A stretch of 64,000 nt of DNA from an uncultured Collinsella sp. (GCA_902495525.1 CABUXL010000002.1:1-64000), one strand, 5' to 3'. Counted from the stretch's first letter, positions 51,304 through 59,944 are shown. The notes: generated by a model not told the origin, from the sequence alone. Numbers and translations are program-made.

Positions 51304-52600
51304 CCTCGTCAGCCGCCTCGCCGCATCTGAGTCCGCATCGTCCACCATCCTCGCCAAGGATCGAACGCTTTCCTGCGACACCCGCCAAACGGGACTCAAC
51401 AACAATGCACTTGTGATCGGCCCCTCGGGAGCCGGCAAGACCCGAAACGTCCTCAAGCCCAACCTGCTGCAAATGAACGCAAGCTACATCGTGCTCGACA
51501 CCAAAGGCACGCTCTGTCGCGAAGTGGGACCCGTGCTGGCAGCCCACGGTTACCGCGTGCAACGTCTCAACTTCGCCGACCTCAACACCGTCCCGGCCCT
51601 TGCGCCCGGCATCGAGCGCTGCGGCTACAACCCCCTGAAGCACATTCGCCGCAAGGCGGACGGCAGGCCCAACCAGCAGGACATTCTCTCGGTGGCAAAG
51701 GCCATCTGCCCCATCGAGGACAACAACCAACCCTTTTGGGATCATGCGGCGGCAAACCTGCTGTCGTGTCTTATCGCCTACGTCACCGAACAGCTACCCG
51801 CCGACGAGCAGACGATCAGCTCGGTCATCAAGCTGATCGAGCACCTGCAGGACGGTGCCACGGGTCGATTGCTTGACGACCTGATCACGACCGACCCCCA
51901 AAGCTATGCCCTCTCGCTATGGCGGCGCTACGCCATTACGCAAAATGCCGAGCGCATGCACGCGAGCATCGTCGGCATCCTTGCCGAAAAGGTCATGTGT
52001 CTGGGATTCGACGGTGCGGCACAGCTCTATCGTGAGTGCCATCAGGTGGACTTCGCTTCCATGGGACACACCCCCTGCGCCCTGTTTGTAACCGTGAGCG
52101 ATATCGACCGCAATCTCGATCCGCTGACCGGCCTCTTTATTACGCAGGCGTTTATGGGCCTCATTCGCGAGGCCGATAGGCAGCCCGACGGCAGCCTGCC
52201 CGTGCCCGTGCGCTTTATGCTCGATGACTTCGCAAATCTGCAGATCCCCCAGATCGACAACGTGCTCTCGATTATCCGAAGCCGCAACATCTGGGCAACG
52301 CTGCTGCTGCAGTCGACCAACCAGCTCGATGCGCTCTATGGCGAGGCACGCGCACGCTCTATCATGGGCAACTGCGACACGCATCTGGTGCTGGCGTTCC
52401 AGGATCCCGAGAGTGCCCGGGTGTTTTCCGACCGCGCCGACGCGCTGCCCAGCACGCTCATGGCGACGCCGATTGATCGCTCGTGGCTCTTTGTACGCGG
52501 TCGCACTCCCGAACAGGTCGAGCGCTTTAGGCTCGAAGACCATCCGTTCTACGGGGAGCTGCCCGAGGCGCAGCGAGGCCATGCGGAGGCCGAGATCTAG
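51296..52600 (+). CDS. TraG/VirD4-type ATPase lacking a membrane anchor
   Basis: 434 residues. It has Walker A VIGPSGAGKTRNVLKPNL (near 41), YIVLDTKGTLCREVGPVLAAHGYRV, NPFWDHAAANLLSCL-type segment, Walker B VRFMLDDFANLQIPQIDN (near 306) and LLQSTNQLDALYG. All are core motifs of conjugative coupling proteins of the VirD4/TraG family. Usual members start with transmembrane helices; this one starts directly before the ATPase core. AAGGAGG precedes ATG 51296, overlapping the protease stop by eight bases. No relaxase or other secretion gene is near. Confidence 0.85.
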   Translation: MSNLVSRLAASESASSTILAKDRTLSCDTRQTGLNNNALVIGPSGAGKTRNVLKPNLLQMNASYIVLDTKGTLCREVGPVLAAHGYRVQRLNFADLNTVPALAPGIERCGYNPLKHIRRKADGRPNQQDILSVAKAICPIEDNNQPFWDHAAANLLSCLIAYVTEQLPADEQTISSVIKLIEHLQDGATGRLLDDLITTDPQSYALSLWRRYAITQNAERMHASIVGILAEKVMCLGFDGAAQLYRECHQVDFASMGHTPCALFVTVSDIDRNLDPLTGLFITQAFMGLIREADRQPDGSLPVPVRFMLDDFANLQIPQIDNVLSIIRSRNIWATLLLQSTNQLDALYGEARARSIMGNCDTHLVLAFQDPESARVFSDRADALPSTLMATPIDRSWLFVRGRTPEQVERFRLEDHPFYGELPEAQRGHAEAEI

Positions 52601-52677
52601 GCGCAGGGTTCTCGCAGCGCGCGTCGCCCCGGCGATGTTCCACAAAGGCCGTGCGCCCCGGGACCACGGCAAAGCAA

Positions 52678-52708
52678 AGGGGCCCGTATCCTATCGGATA
52701 CGGGCCCC
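52678..52708. terminator. Bidirectional intrinsic terminator
   Basis: GGGGCCCGTATCC and GGATACGGGCCCC form a 13-bp perfect stem around TATC, between the TraG-like gene and the end of pgi. Confidence 0.85.
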
Positions 52709-52741
52709 TGACTATAAGGCGCGATGCGTTAACAGCAGCGA

Positions 52742-54436
52742 CTACTTGCGGTGAGCGCGGTAGAACTCGATGAGCGCCTGGGTCGAAGCGTCCTGCTCGG
52801 CCTTGGCGGCGTCGTCGTGGAAGGCCGGGGTAATCTGCTTGGCAAGCTGCTTGCCCAGCTCGACGCCCCACTGGTCGTAGGAGTCGATGCCCCAGACCGT
52901 GCCCTCGACAAACGTGATGTGCTCGTACAGGGCGATGAGCTCGCCGAGTGCGAACGGGGTCAGCGTGTCGCCGAAGATCGAGGTCGTCGGGCGGTTGCCC
53001 TCAAAGCAGCGGGCCGGGACGATCTGCTCGGGCGTGCCCTCGGCGCGCACCTCATCGGCCGTCTTACCAAAGGCGAGCGCCTTGGTCTGGGCCAGGAAGT
53101 TGCCCAGGAACAGCTCGTGGACATCCTGGCCGCTGTCGGTTGCGGGGTTGGCAGTGTTGGCGAAAGCGATAAAGTCGGCCGGGACCACCACGGTGCCCTG
53201 ATGCAACAGCTGGTAGAAGGCGTGCTGACCGTTAGTGCCGGGCTCGCCCCAGAAGATCTCACCGGTGTCGGAGGTCACGGCGCTGCCGTCCCAGCGGACG
53301 CGCTTGCCGTTGGACTCCATGGTGAGCTGCTGCAGGTAGGCCGGGAAACGGTGCAGGTACTGGCAGTACGGCAGTACGGCGTGGCTCTTGGAACCGAAGA
53401 AGTTGACGTACCAGACGTTGAGCAGGCCCATCAGCGCGACGGCGTTGTTCTCGAGCGGGGTATTGCAGAAGTACTCGTCGATGGCGTGGAAGCCCTCGAG
53501 GAACTGCTGGAAGCGCTCGGGGCCGAGCACGACGATCAGCGACAGGCCCACGGCGGAGTCGACGGAATAGCGGCCGCCGACCCAGTTCCAGAAACCGAAG
53601 GCGTTGGCGGGGTCGATACCGAAGGCCTCGACCTTCTCGAGTGCGGTGGAGACGGCGACGAAGTGCTTTGCCACGGCCTCGGCGTTCTGCTCATCGGAGC
53701 CGTCGATGGCGCCCTGGGCCTTGAGCTGCTCGAGCATCCAGGTCTTGACCTCGCGGGCGTTGGTGAGGGTCTCGAGCGTGGTGAAGGTCTTGGAGACGAT
53801 GATCACGAGCGTGGTCTCGGGATCCAGGCCCTTAAGCTTCTCGGCCTGGTCGTTGGGGTCGATGTTGGAGATATAGCGGCAGTCGATACCGGCGTCAGCA
53901 TAGGGACGCAGAGCCTCGTAAGCCATGACCGGGCCCAGGTCAGAGCCGCCGATGCCGATGGACACCAGGTGCTCGATCTTCCTGCCGGTAACGCCCTTCC
54001 ACTCACCGGAGCGCACGCGCTCGGCGAAGGCATACATGCGGTCGAGGACCTCGTGCACGTCGGCGACGACGTCCTGGCCGTCGACAATGAGCTGGCCCTT
54101 CTCGCTTGCCGGGCGACGAAGCGCGGTGTGCAGGACGGCGCGGTCCTCGGTGGTGTTAATGTGCTCGCCGGAGAACATGGCGTCGCGGCGCTCCTCGAGC
54201 TTCACCTCGCGGGCAAGATCGCACAGCAGCTTGACGGTCTCATCAGTCACCAGGTTCTTGGACAGGTCGAAGTGCAGGTCACCGGCGTCAAAGCTCAGCT
54301 TGTTCACGCGGTCGGCGTCAGTGGCGAACCAGGCCTTGAGGTCGATGCCCTCGGCCTCGAGTTTCTCCTGATGGGCCTCGAGCGCCTTCCAAGCGGCAGT
54401 CGACGTAGCATCGATAGGTGCGGCAACAGTTGCCAT
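52742..54436 (-). CDS. pgi: Glucose-6-phosphate isomerase
   Basis: 564 residues, interconverts glucose 6-phosphate and fructose 6-phosphate. It has the PGI motifs VSIGIGGSDLGPVMAYEALRPY, IIVSKTFTTLETLTNA, GGRYSVDSAVGLSL and DSYDQWGVELGKQLAK. GAGGAGG precedes ATG 54436. The glucose 6-phosphate released by the nearby FrlB pathway enters here. Monocistronic. Confidence 0.95.
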   Translation of the reverse strand: MATVAAPIDATSTAAWKALEAHQEKLEAEGIDLKAWFATDADRVNKLSFDAGDLHFDLSKNLVTDETVKLLCDLAREVKLEERRDAMFSGEHINTTEDRAVLHTALRRPASEKGQLIVDGQDVVADVHEVLDRMYAFAERVRSGEWKGVTGRKIEHLVSIGIGGSDLGPVMAYEALRPYADAGIDCRYISNIDPNDQAEKLKGLDPETTLVIIVSKTFTTLETLTNAREVKTWMLEQLKAQGAIDGSDEQNAEAVAKHFVAVSTALEKVEAFGIDPANAFGFWNWVGGRYSVDSAVGLSLIVVLGPERFQQFLEGFHAIDEYFCNTPLENNAVALMGLLNVWYVNFFGSKSHAVLPYCQYLHRFPAYLQQLTMESNGKRVRWDGSAVTSDTGEIFWGEPGTNGQHAFYQLLHQGTVVVPADFIAFANTANPATDSGQDVHELFLGNFLAQTKALAFGKTADEVRAEGTPEQIVPARCFEGNRPTTSIFGDTLTPFALGELIALYEHITFVEGTVWGIDSYDQWGVELGKQLAKQITPAFHDDAAKAEQDASTQALIEFYRAHRK

Positions 54437-54563
54437 AGAGTCCTCCTCAGCATACGGGCGCACGCCTCCATGCACCCGGACATTCAGATGGCACTATTCT
54501 AGCGCAGGTCAAGACTACAATCAGCGAGCGTTGCCAATCGGCCCCCAAACGGCAACCGACCAA

Positions 54564-54625
54564 AAAGGGACAGGCTTATTTTGGCAGGTCAAACGCTTTA
54601 CCAACCAAAAATAATCCGTCCCTTT
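54564..54625. repeat. Intergenic element, imperfect inverted repeat
   Basis: AAAGGGACAGGCTTATTTTGG (54564) faces CCAAAAATAATCCGTCCCTTT (54605-54625). The arms match those of the copies at 2772-2800 and 55290-55312. Confidence 0.6.
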
Positions 54626-54635
54626 ATGGCACATA

Positions 54636-55211
54636 TTAGGCCGCGGCGCAGACGCTACCGAGCAACTCACGCAGAGGAGACCCGATGCCCTTCAGAAGTT
54701 CGGGCGCGATAATGGCAAAAACGGGAGCCTCGCCGGCGCCCACGACAGCAGGCACCTTGCCCTCCGAGACAATGCATCCATAAGGCACAAAGCCGTCTTC
54801 GCCGGCATCGAGCGCCGCCATGCGACGCGCGAGCTCGCGCGCAAAGCCTGCAGTATCGGCATCGCCAATCGCCAGGACAAAGTCCACGCCCTCGTCGGTC
54901 GCCAGGGCCACGGCTTCGTCGATCAGCTCGTCTCCCCCGTCGCCCTCAACCGAGCCGCAGCGAAAAAGCACGCGCTCGAGCAGAGCTCGATCAAGCGAGC
55001 CGAGCGCCGCCGAGACAAGCTCGTCGCGCGCATGCTTGTCGCCTCCCAGCACGACCAGTGCCTTGGTGCCGCCATAGTGGGCAACCAATCGCCCGCACCA
55101 GCGAGCCACATCCCCATCCGCAACCAAGCGCGTCGGCATACCAAACCCATAATTGACCATCTTTCCCACAACCCTTCCGTGCGTATAGGCGGTATCGATC
55201 GTTAGGCTCAT
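54636..55211 (-). CDS. Reduced iron-containing-alcohol-dehydrogenase-like protein
   Basis: 191 residues. The N-terminal pattern NYGFGMPTRLVADGDVARWCGRLVAHYGGTKALVVLGG, then DEAVALATDEGVDFVLAIGDADTAGF, follows the Rossmann half of Fe-alcohol dehydrogenases. The helical metal-binding half with its histidines is absent, so dehydrogenase activity is unlikely. The GGGS nucleotide motif reads GDADTAG. It may be a binding-only descendant or decaying gene; the frame is intact. Confidence 0.65.
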   Translation of the reverse strand: MSLTIDTAYTHGRVVGKMVNYGFGMPTRLVADGDVARWCGRLVAHYGGTKALVVLGGDKHARDELVSAALGSLDRALLERVLFRCGSVEGDGGDELIDEAVALATDEGVDFVLAIGDADTAGFARELARRMAALDAGEDGFVPYGCIVSEGKVPAVVGAGEAPVFAIIAPELLKGIGSPLRELLGSVCAAA

Positions 55212-55289
55212 GCTACGAAGCGAGCTTTTCCGAGCTGTTTCGCGCTCTTTAGGGCTGCGTTAAAAACCCGATGCAGCCGCACGACCATA

Positions 55290-55312
55290 CCCGCCAAAAA
55301 GGGACAGGTTTT
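55290..55312. repeat. Copy of the GGGACAGGTTT intergenic element
   Basis: CCCGCCAAAAAGGGACAGGT plus TTT. It matches the minus-strand reading of 2777-2800 almost exactly. Its right end touches the -35 box of the polymerase promoter. Confidence 0.6.
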
Positions 55313-55339
55313 GACGGTGTCCAGTCGAGCGGGTATTAT
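55311..55339 (+). promoter_or_regulatory. Consensus-like promoter of the Y-family polymerase gene
   Basis: TTGACG (55311-55316) and TATTAT (55334-55339) are 17 bases apart. Transcription should start near 55346, inside the LexA-like box. Confidence 0.75.
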
Positions 55340-55370
55340 CGAACAGGTATTCGATAAGAACATGTGTTTG
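55340..55370 (+). promoter_or_regulatory. Tandem LexA (SOS) box candidates
   Basis: CGAACAGGTATTCG (55340-55353) differs at one base from the Gram-positive SOS box CGAAC-N4-GTTCG. AGAACATGTGTTTG (55357-55370) is a weaker second copy. They cover the start point of the polymerase transcript, as expected for a DNA-damage-controlled gene. Confidence 0.65.
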
Positions 55371-55382
55371 ATGGGAGGACGC

Positions 55383-56888
55383 GTGGCGCACGAGCAGCAC
55401 ACCTATATCTGCATCGACCTCAAGACGTTTTATGCCAGCGTCGAGTGCGTGGACCGCGGGCTCGATCCACTCACCACCAACCTGGTCGTTGCCGACAAAT
55501 CACGCGGACGCACGACCATCTGCCTCGCCATCACACAGGCCATGAAGGACCTCGGGATACACAATCGCTGCCGTCTGTTCGAAATTCCCGATGGCATCGA
55601 CTACATCACGGCCGTACCGCGCATGCAGCATTACATGGAGGTGTCGGCGAAAATCTACGGTATCTATCTGGAATACGTCAGCCCCCAGGACGTGCACGTC
55701 TACTCCATCGATGAGTGCTTTATCGACGTGACGCCCTATCTGGACCTCTATCACACCGATGCGGAAGGGTTCGCCTGCACGCTGCGCGACGAGGTCCTCG
55801 CGCGCACCGGCATCACGGCGACGGTCGGCATCGGCCCCAACCTATTCCAGGCCAAGGTAGCGCTCGACATTACCGCCAAGCACGTACCCAGCCGCATCGG
55901 CATACTCGACGACGAGGCCTTTCGCAAGGAGATCTGGCCCCATCGTCCCATCACCGATATCTGGGGCATCGGTCCCGGCGTGGCAGCCCGCCTCGAGAAA
56001 TACGGCGTCTACGATCTGATGGGCGTCGCGGCGCTCGACGAAAACCTGCTTTACGACGAGCTCGGCGTCAATGCCGAATATCTCATCGACCATGCCTTCG
56101 GGCGCGAGCCGACAACCATCGCCGACATCCAAGCCTATCGCCCGCAAGCAACTTCGACCACCACAGGACAGGTGCTCTCGAAGGGTTATGCCTACGAACA
56201 GGCCTATACCGTCTTGCGCGAGATGGTCGATGCCGCCGTGCTGGATTTGATCGACAAGCACGTGGTGTGCGACAGCATCTCGCTCTTTGTGGGCTATGCA
56301 AGCGAGCGCGCCGACATCCGCAGGCTTGATGCCAGCGGCACTGCACAATATGTGGACGGATGCGGACACCTGCGCTCGAGTACGTCGAGCATCGAACCCA
56401 CCGCAACCGCCGGCCCCGAGCTCGCACCCCGTGCGCCCAAGCCCGTCCAGCGCGATGACGAACGGCGTCGTCTGGTACGTGAGGCGCAGGCAATCGATGG
56501 CATCTTCGTGGGAGAGCATGGCGGCAAACCGCGCGGTGGCTATGCCGCACTCTTTGCGCACTCCAACGCCTCGCGCAAGCTGCCCGAGCGCACCAATTCG
56601 TTTAAGAAGATCATGGGATATTTCGATGAGCTCTGGGCACAGACCGTCGATCCCAAACGACCGGTCAAGCGCATCAATCTGGGATTTGGCAACCTCATGC
56701 CCGAGGAATTTGCCACCATCGATCTGTTCAGCGATATCGAGGCCGATGAGCGCGAGCGCGACCTAGCGCGCGCCGTCCTGGCCGTGAAAGGCAAGTACGG
56801 CAAGAACGCGCTCGTCAAGGGATTAAGCTTTACCGCTGGCGCCACCGCGCGCGAACGCAACGATCAGGTAGGAGGACATCGTGCCTAA
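55383..56888 (+). CDS. Y-family DNA polymerase (UmuC/DinB type)
   Basis: 501 residues, translesion polymerase. The catalytic motifs are YICIDLKTFYASVEC (first metal Asp) and VYSIDECFIDVTPY (SIDE motif), with the helix-hairpin-helix DIWGIGPGVAARLEKYGV. The start is GTG 55383 with GGGAGG upstream. Longer frames would begin before the predicted transcript start. It overlaps the YolD-like gene and is under LexA-type boxes. A long insertion with GPELAPRAPKPVQRDDERRR separates palm and little-finger regions. Confidence 0.92.
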   Translation: MAHEQHTYICIDLKTFYASVECVDRGLDPLTTNLVVADKSRGRTTICLAITQAMKDLGIHNRCRLFEIPDGIDYITAVPRMQHYMEVSAKIYGIYLEYVSPQDVHVYSIDECFIDVTPYLDLYHTDAEGFACTLRDEVLARTGITATVGIGPNLFQAKVALDITAKHVPSRIGILDDEAFRKEIWPHRPITDIWGIGPGVAARLEKYGVYDLMGVAALDENLLYDELGVNAEYLIDHAFGREPTTIADIQAYRPQATSTTTGQVLSKGYAYEQAYTVLREMVDAAVLDLIDKHVVCDSISLFVGYASERADIRRLDASGTAQYVDGCGHLRSSTSSIEPTATAGPELAPRAPKPVQRDDERRRLVREAQAIDGIFVGEHGGKPRGGYAALFAHSNASRKLPERTNSFKKIMGYFDELWAQTVDPKRPVKRINLGFGNLMPEEFATIDLFSDIEADERERDLARAVLAVKGKYGKNALVKGLSFTAGATARERNDQVGGHRA

Positions 56889-57306
56889 GTCCCAACAACA
56901 GCCGATGCGGCCACCGACACCTTTTGAACGCCTAGCGGACCCCGAGGGAAGACGTCGTTCCGCCGACCCAAAGCTCACCGCCAACGGCACCGTCCGTGCC
57001 GGCCGTGCCGCGCAGTTTATGCCCTTTGCCGCCCTCACGGGATACTACGAGCTCGTGCGTAAACAAGAGATCACCGCCGAGCCAAAATGCGAACTCACAG
57101 AAGAAAAAGCCCTCGAGCTTTCGCAAAAGCTCGAGGGCCTCAAACGCGGCGACTTGGTGCGCGTCACCTATTACGATGCGTACGGCTATCGCACTCGCAC
57201 GGGCATCCTTGATGAGGTGCTCCCTGCGTTCAAGCTACTCAAACTCAGGGATATCGCCATCGACTTCGACGACATCCAGGACATCGAGCTACGCGGACGA
57301 GCCTAG
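56881..57306 (+). CDS. YolD-like protein
   Basis: 141 residues. RAAQFMPFAALTGYYELVRKQE and GDLVRVTYYDAYGYRTRTGILDEV match the YolD-like family, which is encoded next to Y-family polymerases in Gram-positive bacteria. The start is GTG 56881 with AGGAGG, overlapping the polymerase stop by eight bases. It is likely a partner or modulator of the polymerase. Confidence 0.85.
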   Translation: MPKSQQQPMRPPTPFERLADPEGRRRSADPKLTANGTVRAGRAAQFMPFAALTGYYELVRKQEITAEPKCELTEEKALELSQKLEGLKRGDLVRVTYYDAYGYRTRTGILDEVLPAFKLLKLRDIAIDFDDIQDIELRGRA

Positions 57307-57332
57307 ACAAGGACGCGCATCCAGAGCAACGC

Positions 57333-57716
57333 TTACAGCGTCATGACGTAGTAGCCCGCGTCTTTCACGGCCTTCTCGAGGACATCACGATCAACCGGCT
57401 GCTTGGAGCGCACGCGTGCCGTGTGGTCCGCATACGTCACCGTTGCCCACACGCCATCCAGTGCATTGAGGGCATTGGCTACGTTCTGAGCGCAGCCGTC
57501 ACAGCTCATGCCGCCGATGAGCAGCTCATCGCTATAGGGATAGTGCGATGCATCGGTATCCACCACAACAACCTTTTTGGCCTTCTTGCCGCTCGCACCA
57601 TCGCTGCAGCAGCTCTTTCCGTGTGTCGAAGCGACAATGCGACGCAGTCCAAAAAACATGCCGACGGCAATGACGGCCAACACGATGAGATTCGCAGGGT
57701 TGAGCAAGTCGCTCAT
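57333..57716 (-). CDS. Membrane-anchored heavy-metal-associated (HMA) domain protein
   Basis: 127 residues. An N-terminal transmembrane helix (LIVLAVIAVGMFFGLRRI) is followed by a Cys/Lys-rich segment (KSCCSDGASGKKAKK) and a C-terminal HMA domain with the metal site IGGMSCDGCAQNVANAL. Such domains bind Cu(I) or Zn(II). ATG 57716 follows AAGGGG. It may hand metal to a transporter, but no P-type ATPase lies next to it. Confidence 0.85.
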   Translation of the reverse strand: MSDLLNPANLIVLAVIAVGMFFGLRRIVASTHGKSCCSDGASGKKAKKVVVVDTDASHYPYSDELLIGGMSCDGCAQNVANALNALDGVWATVTYADHTARVRSKQPVDRDVLEKAVKDAGYYVMTL

Positions 57717-57824
57717 GCGTTCCCCTTTCAAGTAGCACTATCTAGATACCCCCATGGGGTGTCCCCATCTTAACCCAAAATCGTGTCCGTTCGGTCAATT
57801 AGTTTCCCTCTTCAAACTTTTTTG

Positions 57825-57868
57825 TTGACCATGGCTTACTTTCGTGTATAAGTTTTCCTAGGCTAACA
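57825..57868 (+). promoter_or_regulatory. Promoter with possible DtxR/IdeR-like box
   Basis: TTGACC (57825-57830) and TATAAG (57847-57852) are 16 bases apart. TCCTAGGCTAACA (57856-57868), read in reverse as TGTTAGCCTAGGA, resembles the centre of the DtxR/IdeR site (TTAGCCTAA). Confidence 0.55.
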
Positions 57869-57891
57869 ACTGAGGACCCGAAAGGAGCATC

Positions 57892-58596
57892 GTGACTCGA
57901 ACCATTGACATCCCAACATACCAAACGGCTGTCGTGCGCAACTGCTCCCCTACGCTCGCAGGTATCAAGCCGGCTTCGCTCTTTACCTATCCCGGCGTTT
58001 ACGCCAACCAAAACGGAAAACCCGGCGCCGCCCATATCGAAGAGCGACGCTCTCGCCTGCTCGCCGTCATAGCCCAATGCAACCGCGAGCTCCAGCCACT
58101 CGGAATCCATATGAGCGTTTTGGTCTGGCGCCCCTGCGGAGCGCTCATCTATGTGTATCGCCCTGCGGACCTCATGCGATACCTCTCCGACCCCCGTGCC
58201 ACGACGGCGCTAGCCGCCGAAGGTTACGATGTCCACAACCTGCCCACATCCCTGGTGCATCTCGCCGCGCGCATCACGCTGGCAAGCAGCAATGCCGCAG
58301 AAAGCGCCTATGACGGCAGCGTCTGCGCACTCGCGCGAAATAGGCACTGCGATACGGGGTGCATATGCGAGTTCCCCCACGAAATTGGCTATTTTTTGGG
58401 CTATCCCTACGAAGATGTCCATCAGTTTATCGTCCAGCACGGCGAAAACTATAAGGTCTTTGGCGCATGGAAGGTATACACAAACGTTGAGCAGGCGCTC
58501 ACGACCTTCGATTCCTATCGCGCATGCACGCAATACCTTACCTACATCTATCAACAGGGCTGCACCCTGGGACAACTTGTCCAGGCAACCCGATAG
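57892..58596 (+). CDS. DUF3793 family protein
   Basis: 234 residues. The C-terminal motif CICEFPHEIGYFLGYPYEDVHQFIVQHGENYKVFGAWKVY is the DUF3793 signature. The family occurs in anaerobic Firmicutes and coriobacteria next to flavodoxins and iron-related genes, but its function is unknown. The start is GTG 57892 with AAAGGAG. The flavodoxin follows 46 bases later in the same operon. Confidence 0.9.
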   Translation: MTRTIDIPTYQTAVVRNCSPTLAGIKPASLFTYPGVYANQNGKPGAAHIEERRSRLLAVIAQCNRELQPLGIHMSVLVWRPCGALIYVYRPADLMRYLSDPRATTALAAEGYDVHNLPTSLVHLAARITLASSNAAESAYDGSVCALARNRHCDTGCICEFPHEIGYFLGYPYEDVHQFIVQHGENYKVFGAWKVYTNVEQALTTFDSYRACTQYLTYIYQQGCTLGQLVQATR

Positions 58597-58642
58597 AGCA
58601 TACAAGACGCGGCCGCACGCCGCACAACCGAAAGGAAAACAT

Positions 58643-59062
58643 ATGAGCAAGATCGCCGTCGTCTACTGGAGCGGTACAGGCAACACCGAGGCCATGGCAA
58701 ACTTCGTTGCCGAGGGTGCAACCGGTGCCGGCGCCGAGGCAGAGGTCATCTCCTGCGCCGACTTCTCCGCAGACAAGGCCGCCAACTATGACGCCATTGC
58801 CTTCGGCTGCCCCGCCATGGGTTCCGAGGAGCTTGAGTATGACGAGTTCCAGCCTATGTGGGACGAGGTCAAGGAGACCCTCGGTGACAAGAAGGTCGTC
58901 CTCTTTGGCTCTTATTCGTGGGCCGAGGGCGAATGGATGGACAACTGGAAGGCAGACGCCGACGAGGCGGGCGTCAACGTCGTCGATTCCGTCATCTGCT
59001 ACGATGCGCCCGATGATGAGGGCGAGACCGCTTGCAAGGCCCTCGGAGCCGAGCTCGCGTAA
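58643..59062 (+). CDS. Flavodoxin
   Basis: 139 residues. The FMN phosphate loop is WSGTGNTEAMA at residues 9-19, with the ring-binding loops near GCPAMGSEELE and FGSYSWAEGEWMD. Flavodoxin replaces ferredoxin as electron carrier, often under iron limitation. AAAGG precedes ATG 58643. Operon with the DUF3793 gene, ending in a strong terminator. Confidence 0.94.
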   Translation: MSKIAVVYWSGTGNTEAMANFVAEGATGAGAEAEVISCADFSADKAANYDAIAFGCPAMGSEELEYDEFQPMWDEVKETLGDKKVVLFGSYSWAEGEWMDNWKADADEAGVNVVDSVICYDAPDDEGETACKALGAELA

Positions 59063-59117
59063 CGAACCCAGGGCCTCCAAAAGAGCCTGCATCAAAGCGC
59101 ATCCTCATCCCTACAAA

Positions 59118-59157
59118 AGAGCGGGGGCTGGATTCAAGTCCAGCCCCCGCTCTATTA
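59118..59157. terminator. Bidirectional intrinsic terminator
   Basis: AGAGCGGGGGCTGGA and TCCAGCCCCCGCTCT form a 15-bp perfect stem around TTCAAG, followed by ATTATAA. It separates the flavodoxin gene from the end of the ABC transporter operon. Confidence 0.92.
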
Positions 59158-59179
59158 TAACGGCAGTTACATCAACCGG

Positions 59180-59932
59180 CTACGAGATATTGCCCAAGAA
59201 CGCCTTGGTGCGCTCGCTCTTGGGGTGGTCGAAGACCTCGCTCGGCGTACCCTCTTCCACAATGACGCCGCCGTCCATAAAGACGACGCGGTCGGCGACG
59301 TCACGGGCAAAGCCCATCTCGTGCGTCACGACGATCATGGTCATGCCATCGCGTGCCAGGTCGCGCATGACACCCAGAACGTCGCGAACCAGCTCGGGAT
59401 CGAGCGCCGACGTGGCCTCGTCAAAGAGCATAACGTGAGGGTTCATCGACAGGGCGCGAGCGATGGCAACGCGCTGCTGCTGGCCGCCCGAGAGTTGGCT
59501 CGGCATAAAGTCGATACGCTCGGCAAGACCGACCTTGGTCAGCTCCTCGACGGCAATCTTCTCGGCCTCTTCCTTGCTGCGCTTGAGCACCTTCTGCTGC
59601 GCGAGCATGACGTTCTTTTTGACTGAGAGGTGCGGGAACAAATTGAACTGCTGGAACACCATACCCAGATGCGTGCGCACCTTGTTAAGGTCGACGCCCT
59701 TGGCGCACACGTCCACACCCTCAACGACAATCGAGCCACTCGTGGGATGCTCCAGACGGTTGATGCAGCGAAGCATCGTCGACTTGCCCGAGCCCGAAGG
59801 ACCCAGGACTACGACGACCTCGCCCTTGTGCACATCCAGATCGATATCGCGCAGGACCACGTTATCGCCAAAGGCCTTCTGGAGGTTCTTGATGCTGACG
59901 ACGACCTCGTTCGAGTTATTGGTTTCGCTCAT
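59180..59932 (-). CDS. Amino acid ABC transporter ATP-binding protein (GlnQ type)
   Basis: 250 residues. Walker A GPSGSGKSTMLR, Q-loop VFQQFNLFPHLSV, signature LSGGQQQRVAIARAL, Walker B VMLFDEATSALDPE and switch VTHEMGFARDVADRVVFMDGG. The sequence is typical of polar amino acid importers. It is the third gene of the operon, 12 bases after the permease stop. Confidence 0.94.
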   Translation of the reverse strand: MSETNNSNEVVVSIKNLQKAFGDNVVLRDIDLDVHKGEVVVVLGPSGSGKSTMLRCINRLEHPTSGSIVVEGVDVCAKGVDLNKVRTHLGMVFQQFNLFPHLSVKKNVMLAQQKVLKRSKEEAEKIAVEELTKVGLAERIDFMPSQLSGGQQQRVAIARALSMNPHVMLFDEATSALDPELVRDVLGVMRDLARDGMTMIVVTHEMGFARDVADRVVFMDGGVIVEEGTPSEVFDHPKSERTKAFLGNIS

Positions 59933-59944
59933 GATAGGACCTCC

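Noticed and set aside
52751..54502. 583-codon plus-strand frame opposite pgi
   Set aside because: Shadow of pgi; it shows mirrored codon bias and no motif.
54636..55211. Functional alcohol dehydrogenase
   Set aside because: The metal-binding half is absent and the nucleotide motif is changed, so activity is not supported.
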